Translations under genes and position numbers: made by a program
Shown: piece by piece, positions 57,253-64,000 of the stretch
Numbering within the stretch: position 1 is the stretch's first letter
How the letters are laid out: the number at the start of each line of letters is the position of its first letter
Origin: Agaribacterium haliotis
Lineage (GTDB): Bacteria; Pseudomonadota; Gammaproteobacteria; Pseudomonadales; Cellvibrionaceae
Reading direction: 5' to 3'
Assembly (NCBI RefSeq): GCF_002312815.1
Contig: NZ_NKQJ01000003.1
Location: forward strand, 62,001-126,000
DNA: 64,000 nt
Notes under the pieces: generated by a model
Database searches by the model: none
Told to the model about the DNA's origin: nothing
Seen by the model: the letters and a program-made list of their open reading frames with translations, nothing else

Positions 57253-58679
57253 TTTTTTGCCCCGAATTCAGTTTCCGCCAACACCGGAGCCAGATGCGTC
57301 ACACTGCCCGCGCCCTGGGTAATAACGATGTCGTCCGCTTGAATAAGCTTGTTCAGTAGTTCGGGAACCACATCAATATTTTCTGCAAAAATTGGGTCGA
57401 CACTGCCGCGGTTGCGAATACTGCGCGCTAAACTGCGGCCGTCGGCACCGACTATTAGCGCTTCACCTGCGGCGTAGACATCGAGTAAAACAAGCACGTC
57501 GACACGAGAAAGAACGTCGACAAAATCTTCAAACAAATCGCGCGTGCGCGTATAGCGGTGTGGCTGATACACCATCACTAAGCGGCGCTCCGGCCAACCG
57601 TTGCGCACACCATTGATCGTCGCCAACACTTCGCGCGGATGATGGCCGTAGTCATCAACCAGCATTGCAAAACCGCCTTCGACAGGAATATCACCGTGCA
57701 CCTCAAAGCGCCGGCCAACACCTTGAAACTGTTTTAGCCCCTGCTGAATCGCTTCATCGGCAACCGACTCATCGCTGGCTACCGCAATCGCAGCAGTGGC
57801 ATTTAGCGCGTTGTGTAAGCCAGGCATCGGCAAATGAATATCAAGTGCGGTTTTAGCATTAGGCCGCTCAACTTTAAAACTCAAACTCGAACCACTTTGG
57901 CGAATATCGACACAGCGGAAGTCGTTGCCCTCATCAAAGCCGTAAGTTAGTACCTGGCGACTGATTCGCGGCAAAATTTCCTGCACAATCGGGTCGTCGC
58001 CGCAAACAATCGCCACACCGTAAAATGGCAAATTGTGCAAAAAGTCTACAAAGGTATCTTTAACTTTTTCAAAATCACCGCCATAGGTCTCCAGGTGATC
58101 CGCGTCAATATTAGTAACAATCGCGACCATCGGTTGCAGGTGTAAAAACGACGCATCACTTTCGTCAGCCTCTGCGACCAGAAAACGGCTTTCACCAAGG
58201 CGCGCATTGGTACCGGCCGAATTTAACAGGCCACCAATAACAAACGTTGGGTCCAGCCCCGCCGCAGCTAAAATCGACGCAGTAAGGCTAGTCGTGGTTG
58301 TTTTGCCATGCGTTCCAGCAACGGCAATACCGTGGCGATAGCGCATCAGCTCAGCGAGCATTTCTGCCCGGCGCACAACCGGAATCCGGCCGTTGATCGC
58401 TGCGGTTAATTCAGGGTTGCTTTCAGTAATCGCCGTCGACCTAACCACCACACTTGCGCCGTTTATATTTTCAGCGCTGTGACCGATATAAATTTTTGCG
58501 CCCAACTGTTCAAGACGCGCGGTTGTATCCGAGGCCTTCATATCAGAGCCACTAATCTTGTAGCCCTGATTAAGCAGCACTTCAGCAATGCCACACATAC
58601 CTGCGCCGCCTATGCCGATAAAGTGAATTTGTTGCACTCGGCGCATTTCAGGAACCTGAAAAGTCGTTTGAATATTCAT
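57249..58679 (-). CDS. murC: UDP-N-acetylmuramate--L-alanine ligase
   Basis: MurC (476 residues) adds the first amino acid to UDP-MurNAc. N-terminal Rossmann [19 protein letters not shown], then P-loop GTHGKTTT at ~122-129 and [10 protein letters not shown], and the C-terminal [10 protein letters not shown] and VYQPHRYTR signatures. Full length. It overlaps murG and ddlB by four bases each, so the cluster is translationally coupled. Confidence 0.98.
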   Translation of the reverse strand: MNIQTTFQVPEMRRVQQIHFIGIGGAGMCGIAEVLLNQGYKISGSDMKASDTTARLEQLGAKIYIGHSAENINGASVVVRSTAITESNPELTAAINGRIPVVRRAEMLAELMRYRHGIAVAGTHGKTTTTSLTASILAAAGLDPTFVIGGLLNSAGTNARLGESRFLVAEADESDASFLHLQPMVAIVTNIDADHLETYGGDFEKVKDTFVDFLHNLPFYGVAIVCGDDPIVQEILPRISRQVLTYGFDEGNDFRCVDIRQSGSSLSFKVERPNAKTALDIHLPMPGLHNALNATAAIAVASDESVADEAIQQGLKQFQGVGRRFEVHGDIPVEGGFAMLVDDYGHHPREVLATINGVRNGWPERRLVMVYQPHRYTRTRDLFEDFVDVLSRVDVLVLLDVYAAGEALIVGADGRSLARSIRNRGSVDPIFAENIDVVPELLNKLIQADDIVITQGAGSVTHLAPVLAETEFGAKK

Positions 58680-59737
58680 GCGCTCAGTTCCTCTACTGCA
58701 TCTGCTACTTTTTCGGCGGCGCCGCGCAAAGCTGAGTCGGCACTGAGTTTGGCCATATGCCTCAACTTATTTCTATCACTGCAAAAATCTTTTAGGGCCG
58801 CCACTAGCGCACCGCTGTCAAAATCTTTTTCCTGCACCATCAACGCTGCACCGGCATCCGTTAAAAAGTGCGCATTGGCACTTTGATGATCGTCGATGGC
58901 ATAAGGGTAAGGCACAAATAACGCGGGGATGCCAACGCTGGCCACTTCGGAAACCGTCAGAGCACCCGCTCGACACACCATTAACTCGGTGCAATCAAGC
59001 AGCGCATCCATATCGTCGATAAACTCAACCACCGTCGCTTTAATGCCGGCCGCGGCATAAGCTTGCTCAGCCTCGTCGCGACGGCCAACACCACTTTGAT
59101 GCCAGATATCCAGCCACTCGCTGACACCGGCTTCGCGCAGGGCTGCGGGTAAACGAGTATTCAGCGCACGCGCTCCGCGCGAGCCGCCCATTACCGTAAG
59201 CTTTAGTTTGTCGGCACTGTAATCACTTCGGTTGTGCAAAACCTCAAGCGAGGCGCGCAGTGGATTGCCAACCACCTCGGCACCGGTCAGAGCACCGGGG
59301 AAAGCTTGTAGTGCACAAGATGCAAATTTACTTAAAATTTTATTGGTACTGCCGGCAACTGCATTTTGCTCGTGAATCAGCAAGGGGATGCCCAGAAGGC
59401 GTGCAGCTAAACCGGCAGGCCCTGCGACAAAGCCGCCCATGCCAACAACAACCGCCGGTTTAATTTTTAACAATATGCGCAAGGCACAATACAAGCTGAT
59501 TAGTAGTTTCAACGGCGCCATCAACCATGCCAGCAGGCCTTTACCACGCAAGCCCGACACGGCAAACAAATTTAATTTAATACCGCGAACCGGCACCAGG
59601 CGCGACTCCAGCCCAGCTTGAGTACCGAGCCATTGAACTTCATAGGAGCGCGACTGCAGTTGCTCTGCCAAAGCCAGGCCGGGGAATACGTGCCCACCCG
59701 TTCCGCCTGCGGCTATAAGCACCAAGTTATTCTTCAC
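58676..59737 (-). CDS. murG: UDP-GlcNAc:lipid I N-acetylglucosaminyltransferase MurG
   Basis: MurG (353 residues) makes lipid II on the inner face of the membrane. The [17 protein letters not shown] loop at the N-terminus and [10 protein letters not shown], together with the UDP-binding segment [21 protein letters not shown], are diagnostic. The start codon is GTG and lies within the end of ftsW, overlapping by 11 bases. Confidence 0.98.
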   Translation of the reverse strand: MKNNLVLIAAGGTGGHVFPGLALAEQLQSRSYEVQWLGTQAGLESRLVPVRGIKLNLFAVSGLRGKGLLAWLMAPLKLLISLYCALRILLKIKPAVVVGMGGFVAGPAGLAARLLGIPLLIHEQNAVAGSTNKILSKFASCALQAFPGALTGAEVVGNPLRASLEVLHNRSDYSADKLKLTVMGGSRGARALNTRLPAALREAGVSEWLDIWHQSGVGRRDEAEQAYAAAGIKATVVEFIDDMDALLDCTELMVCRAGALTVSEVASVGIPALFVPYPYAIDDHQSANAHFLTDAGAALMVQEKDFDSGALVAALKDFCSDRNKLRHMAKLSADSALRGAAEKVADAVEELSA

Positions 59738-60884
59738 TGATCGCCTCCTGCTTTAAGTCATTCTGTACACGAAAGACCAGCGCTAACATGGAGCAGGTGA
59801 CAACAAGGCTCGAACCGCCATAACTTATAAACGGCAGGGTAAGGCCCTTGGTCGGCAACAAGCCCGAAGCAACCCCCATATTAATAAACGCCTGCATCGC
59901 CAACAGCGCCGCCACACCCACACACAAATAGGCACCAAATTTCTGGTCGCGAGTTAAAGCTTTGAGTGCAACACGCAGAATCTGAGCGATAAAAAATGCA
60001 AACAAAGCAATAAATATCAGCACGCCAAACAAGCCAAATTCTTCAGCGATGATGGCAAAAATAAAATCCGTATGTGCATCGGGAAGGAAAAACAATTTCT
60101 GAATGCTGTTGCCAAGGCCAAGCCCAAACCAATCGCCGCGACCAAAAGCGATAAGCGACTGCACCAACTGATAGCCCCCGTCGTAAGGGTCGGCAAATGG
60201 ATCCATAAACGAAAGTAAACGTTCGCGGCGGTAATCAGAGGTCAAAATCAATACACTCGCACCAAACAGCGCAACAATAGACAACAACACAAAACGCAAT
60301 ACCGGTACGCCGGCAACAAACATCATTGTTCCCAGCGTAAAACAAATAATCACACAAGAGCCAAAGTCTGGCTCAAGCAGCAGAAGCAGTGCCGTTAAGG
60401 CAATAATACCGACCATAATGCCGAAGCTGAGCCAGCGCGAGCTAACGACCTGGGCCCTGCGAGTTAAATAACTTGCATAAAAAATAATTAAGCAGAACTT
60501 CGCAAGCTCCGAAGCCTGTATGCCAAATGGCCCAAAGTTTAACCATCGGCGACTGCCATTTACGACTTTGCCAATGCCGGGCACCAACACCAAAATTAAT
60601 AAAGCAAAACTCAAAAACAAAAATAGCGGGCTCAGTTGATGCCAAAGACGGGTGGGCATCATATAAACAAAACACCCTGCCGCCAGACCTAAGATCAAGA
60701 AAAACATCTGTTTTTTGGCAAAATACCAAGTATCACCGTAAACGGCAGCGGCAAAATCAATCGAGCTTGTTGCCACCATTAACAAACCAAAACTGGCAAG
60801 CGCCAATACTGCAACAAACAGAGAGTTGCTGGTATTAAAGCCACTAAAGCTAGGCATGCGATAATTCAGACTTAAAGCCATCAT
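59727..60884 (-). CDS. ftsW: SEDS peptidoglycan polymerase FtsW
   Basis: FtsW (385 residues) is the septal glycosyltransferase with ten helices. GSRRWLNFGPFGIQASELAKF and QSLIAFGRGDWFGLGLGNS are the SEDS signatures, with the catalytic Asp loop region, and the end PFISYGGSSLVVTCSMLALV. It starts at an ATG-ATG pair overlapping the murD stop by four bases. Confidence 0.98.
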   Translation of the reverse strand: MMALSLNYRMPSFSGFNTSNSLFVAVLALASFGLLMVATSSIDFAAAVYGDTWYFAKKQMFFLILGLAAGCFVYMMPTRLWHQLSPLFLFLSFALLILVLVPGIGKVVNGSRRWLNFGPFGIQASELAKFCLIIFYASYLTRRAQVVSSRWLSFGIMVGIIALTALLLLLEPDFGSCVIICFTLGTMMFVAGVPVLRFVLLSIVALFGASVLILTSDYRRERLLSFMDPFADPYDGGYQLVQSLIAFGRGDWFGLGLGNSIQKLFFLPDAHTDFIFAIIAEEFGLFGVLIFIALFAFFIAQILRVALKALTRDQKFGAYLCVGVAALLAMQAFINMGVASGLLPTKGLTLPFISYGGSSLVVTCSMLALVFRVQNDLKQEAISEE

Positions 60885-62239
60885 TGCGCCGCGGCCTCGC
60901 TGTACAGTTTATCGACTGCGGCGGCGAAGCTCTGACCTCTATGCTCAAAACCTTTGAACATATCAAAGCTGGCGCATGCCGGTGAGAGTAAAACTAAGTC
61001 TTGCTCACCCGCCCCCTCTGCTGCCAGCAAGACCGCTTGTTCCATTGTTTGAGCGTGCAGGCAGTCAAGACCTGCTACTTTTGCTTCGATTAACGGTGCA
61101 TCTTCACCAATCAGAACTAAACGGCTAACGCACTGTGTTAACACTGGCGCTAAAAGCTCAAAGCTAGCGCCTTTTGCCAAACCGCCGGCGATCAGCCGAA
61201 CCTGTTCAAATTCCGGAGCCAAGCCTTTTAAGGCGGCAATACACGCGCCTTCATTTGTGGCTTTGGAGTCATCAATAAAACAGCCGCGACTACCTTCGGC
61301 CACCACTTCACAGCGATGGGGCAAGCCGCCAAACTCTCTGGCCATCGCGCTTACTGCCGAGCGCGGAATTTCCGCAGCGTCACAAATAGCAAAAGCGGCC
61401 AGTAAATTTTCAATATTGTGCAGACCTTTAACCTTTATATCGGCGCGCGCGATTAAGCGCTGCTCGTCACAGTAAAGCTCCGCACTATTCGTATTTAAGT
61501 AGTATTGTTGCTCACCCTGCTCGGCCTTTTTATCAATGGCAAAACCATAGCGAGGTTGCGCAGTTAGCACAGGTGGCTGAGTTAGCGCGTCATCAAGCTT
61601 ATAAACAACGTTTTTAGCCCCGTAGAAAATTTTCTGCTTGATCGCAAAATAATTCATCAGGTTGCCGTGGCGGTCGAGATGATCGGCACTCACATTAAGC
61701 ATGGCCGCAACAGTGAGATTAGCCCTGTCTGTACTCTCGAGTTGAAAGCTGCTCAACTCCAGTACATAGAGCTCGGCCTCATCGGCCAATAGATCGAGCG
61801 CTGGGCGCCCGAGGTTGCCACCGACCGCAACCTTAAGCCCGGCGCACTGCGCAGCGAGGCCAACCATGGTTGTCACGGTCGATTTACCGTTTGAGCCAGT
61901 AATGCCAATAACCGGCTTATCCACGTGCTCTAAAAACAGAGCAACATCACCAAGTACTTCAATACCCCGCGCCAAAGCCTCAACAATAACGGCCTCATCA
62001 CGACTGACACCCGGGCTTAAAATAACCCGGCTAATCTGCTGCCAAAGTGCCGGTGCAAGCTCACTGTTATAGCAGCGTACGTCCGCATCCAGTGCCTTAA
62101 AGGGCTCAAAAATAGCTGGCTCGCTGCGCGTATCAAATACAACAAACGCCTTCTGCTGTTTGTGTAAAAAGCGCGCAGCAGATAGCCCGGTAGCTCCGCC
62201 ACCGACAATCAAATGTACTTGATTGCTTGCTATCAACAT
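60881..62239 (-). CDS. murD: UDP-N-acetylmuramoylalanine--D-glutamate ligase
   Basis: MurD (452 residues from the ATG at 62239) adds D-Glu. HLIVGGGATGLSAARFLH at the start, GITGSNGKSTVTTMVG (P-loop), LELSSFQLE, and the C-terminal DDSKATNEGA, with LLSPACASFDMFKGFEHRG at the end. The 62239 start lies two bases after mraY; an upstream start at 62299 would overlap mraY by 58 bases. Confidence 0.97.
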   Translation of the reverse strand: MLIASNQVHLIVGGGATGLSAARFLHKQQKAFVVFDTRSEPAIFEPFKALDADVRCYNSELAPALWQQISRVILSPGVSRDEAVIVEALARGIEVLGDVALFLEHVDKPVIGITGSNGKSTVTTMVGLAAQCAGLKVAVGGNLGRPALDLLADEAELYVLELSSFQLESTDRANLTVAAMLNVSADHLDRHGNLMNYFAIKQKIFYGAKNVVYKLDDALTQPPVLTAQPRYGFAIDKKAEQGEQQYYLNTNSAELYCDEQRLIARADIKVKGLHNIENLLAAFAICDAAEIPRSAVSAMAREFGGLPHRCEVVAEGSRGCFIDDSKATNEGACIAALKGLAPEFEQVRLIAGGLAKGASFELLAPVLTQCVSRLVLIGEDAPLIEAKVAGLDCLHAQTMEQAVLLAAEGAGEQDLVLLSPACASFDMFKGFEHRGQSFAAAVDKLYSEAAAQ

Positions 62240-62241
62240 AT

Positions 62242-63324
62242 CTATCTCAACTTCAGCGTGGCCAAACCAAGTAACACGAGGATTAAACTGATAATCCAAA
62301 AACGCACAATTACTCGTGGCTCAGGCCAACCTTTTAACTCAAAGTGATGATGTAAAGGCGCCATACGAAAAATCCTGCGCCCAGTTAACTTAAATGAAGC
62401 CACCTGCAAAATAACCGACACCGTTTCCATAACAAAGATGCCGGACATGATAAAAAATACAATTTCATGGCGGACCATTACCGCAATAACGCCAAGCGCA
62501 GCGCCGAGGGCCAAAGCACCAACATCACCCATAAACACCTGAGCGGGGTGCGTGTTAAACCAGAGAAAACCGAGCCCGGAACCAACCAGAGCTGCACAGA
62601 AAATAACTAGCTCACCTGTTCCTGCAACATAAGGGATATGTAGGTAGCTAGAAAAGTTAACATTGCCAACCAAGTACGCAAATAAACCCAGTGCCGCGCC
62701 GACCATAACAGTTGGCATAATCGCGAGCCCATCAAGGCCATCAGTTAAATTAACCGCATTGCTGAAACCAACAATCATAAAATAACTAATAACGATATAA
62801 GCCAAACCAAGCTGCAGAGCCCAGTTTTTAAAAAATGGAAAATACAAAGTTGTTTCAACCGGGCTCTGAGCGCTAGCGTAAAGATAAATGGACGCAGCCA
62901 AACCAAAGACACTCTGCCAAAAATATTTCCAGCGCGCAGGTAAGCCCTTGGAATTTTTTTCAACAACTTTGCGATAATCATCAACCCAGCCAACGGCACC
63001 AAAACTAAAGGTGACAAACAGAACCACTTGCACAAAACGATTGCCGAGGTCGGCCCACAGCAAGGTAGCCAGGCCAATAGCAAATAGTATTAGCGCGCCT
63101 CCCATGGTCGGGGTACCACTTTTACTTAAGTGACTTTGCGGGCCGTCTTCACGAATCGCTTGGCCAACTTGCAACTGTTCGAGTTTGCGAATCACCCCCG
63201 GGCCGAGAAACATCGAAATACCAAGTGCGGTCAATACACCGACAATGGCACGAAAGCTTAAATAACGAAAAACACCAAAAACCGGGATATATTCTTTTAA
63301 ATAATCCGCTAACCAATAAAGCAT
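62242..63324 (-). CDS. mraY: Phospho-N-acetylmuramoyl-pentapeptide transferase
   Basis: MraY (360 residues from the ATG at 63324) makes lipid I from UDP-MurNAc-pentapeptide and undecaprenyl phosphate. Ten helices. Catalytic residues lie in [24 protein letters not shown] (Asp pair), [14 protein letters not shown], and [14 protein letters not shown]; the end contains [15 protein letters not shown]. Start two bases downstream of murF stop, tightly coupled. Confidence 0.98.
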   Translation of the reverse strand: MLYWLADYLKEYIPVFGVFRYLSFRAIVGVLTALGISMFLGPGVIRKLEQLQVGQAIREDGPQSHLSKSGTPTMGGALILFAIGLATLLWADLGNRFVQVVLFVTFSFGAVGWVDDYRKVVEKNSKGLPARWKYFWQSVFGLAASIYLYASAQSPVETTLYFPFFKNWALQLGLAYIVISYFMIVGFSNAVNLTDGLDGLAIMPTVMVGAALGLFAYLVGNVNFSSYLHIPYVAGTGELVIFCAALVGSGLGFLWFNTHPAQVFMGDVGALALGAALGVIAVMVRHEIVFFIMSGIFVMETVSVILQVASFKLTGRRIFRMAPLHHHFELKGWPEPRVIVRFWIISLILVLLGLATLKLR

Positions 63325-63325
63325 A

Positions 63326-64000
63326 TTACTGCCCACCTTCTTGCAGTAAGGCCTGACAAACCCTGTCCATTGCCGAAGACCGAGACCCCTTGACCAAAAT
63401 GGTCGGCGCTTCGTGTAAACGCTCTAGCAGCGCGAGCACAAGGTCTTTGTGATTCATAAAATGTTTAGCGCCACGGCCAAAACCATCGCAGTAGTCGTCG
63501 GCAAAGGCACCGACAGCATAGAGATCTGTTATGCCGCTGGTCTTTGCGTACAAACCCACTTCTCTATGTATTTCTTCAGCATTTTCACCGAGTTCAGCCA
63601 TGTCGCCGAGCACCAATAACGCGCTGTCTTGCTTGCACAAATAATCAATCGCCGCTTTTAACGAGGCAGGATTCGCGTTGTAACTGTCGTCAACTAAGCT
63701 CGCCTGGCCGACTCTGCTAAGCTGCATGCGACCGGGCTCACCGTTGTAAGCTGCGAGCCCCTGACAAATATGCTCAGCCGAAACGCCCAGAGCAAAAGCA
63801 CAGGCCGCCGCTGCCAAGGCATTTTCTACCAGGTGTAAACCCGGTACGTTCAATTTAACAGCGATTTTTTTCTCGCCCAGCCACAAGTCAAACGAGACAC
63901 AGCTCAGCGCATCGCTACTGACATTGCTCGCCCTGACTTGGGCAAGGCTGTGTTTGTCATCGCTAAAGATCAGCGACGACGGGCGCTCGGCAATGGCCGC
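63326..64000 (-). CDS. murF: UDP-MurNAc-tripeptide--D-Ala-D-Ala ligase, C-terminal part (5' end outside window)
   Basis: The frame is open to the window edge at 64000, so about half of MurF is present; the upstream codons read through as [20 protein letters not shown] and onward without a stop. The ligase's central domain end ([21 protein letters not shown]) and Rossmann-type C-terminal domain ([42 protein letters not shown]) are clear. MurF adds D-Ala-D-Ala, completing the UDP-MurNAc-pentapeptide that MraY uses. Its stop is one base before the mraY start. Confidence 0.96.
   Translation of the reverse strand, partial: AAIAERPSSLIFSDDKHSLAQVRASNVSSDALSCVSFDLWLGEKKIAVKLNVPGLHLVENALAAAACAFALGVSAEHICQGLAAYNGEPGRMQLSRVGQASLVDDSYNANPASLKAAIDYLCKQDSALLVLGDMAELGENAEEIHREVGLYAKTSGITDLYAVGAFADDYCDGFGRGAKHFMNHKDLVLALLERLHEAPTILVKGSRSSAMDRVCQALLQEGGQ

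Overview
The window reads as chromosomal core sequence of a free-living, probably marine gammaproteobacterium related to the Cellvibrionales/Pseudomonadales. This is inferred from gene order, not from a database search. The supporting synteny is purM-purN divergent from DUF2066-hda; pilA/pilB-pilC-pilD-coaE-yacG facing mutT-argJ-secA; and a complete division and cell-wall run from murF to lpxC. No rRNA, tRNA, CRISPR array, prophage or transposase was seen.

Layout. 1-6.5 kb: the end of a TonB-dependent receptor, a YihY-type membrane protein, an arsC-wrbA-DUF2069 operon, sppA and a YgjP-like metallopeptidase. 6.5-13.3 kb (minus strand): an FKBP lipoprotein, a hybrid sensor kinase paired with a periplasmic-binding lipoprotein, then hda and a DUF2066 protein. 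13.5-20.3 kb: purM-purN, a DUF6316-like small protein, a heptamer repeat, an unlisted 59-residue Cys/His protein, phhB, class I fumarase, a coiled-coil membrane protein, a stand-alone PuuD-like membrane domain and sodB. 20.4-26.7 kb: a compact operon of mipA, DUF3019, an RstA-like regulator and an RstB-like kinase, divergent from a TonB-dependent receptor, followed by an orphan CbiM-like permease. 26.8-33.4 kb: groES-groEL behind a sigma-32-type promoter, fxsA, DUF481, and the ampD-ampE-ampG muropeptide recycling set. 33.6-37.8 kb: a large DUF1631 protein, a retropepsin-like protease and nadC.

37.7-45.8 kb: an A/T-rich type IV pilus cassette (tfpX-like gene, sulfatase-fold transferase, pilA, pilB, pilC) set between nadC and pilD. 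The codon style of nadC changes in its last ~30 codons, which suggests recombination at the edge of the cassette. 45.8-64 kb: yacG, then on the minus strand mutT, argJ, secA, an M23 peptidase, lpxC, ftsZ, ftsA, ftsQ, ddlB, murC, murG, ftsW, murD, mraY and the end of murF, mostly overlapping or separated by a few bases.

The least ordinary parts are: (1) the mipA-DUF3019-RstAB-like/TonB-receptor locus, whose divergent spacer holds two near-matches to the E. coli RstA box, one facing each way; (2) the pilin cassette with a candidate pilin-modifying enzyme; (3) the binding-protein/hybrid-kinase pair without a permease; and (4) several intergenic hairpins and short tandem repeats, two of which share the same palindromic arms.
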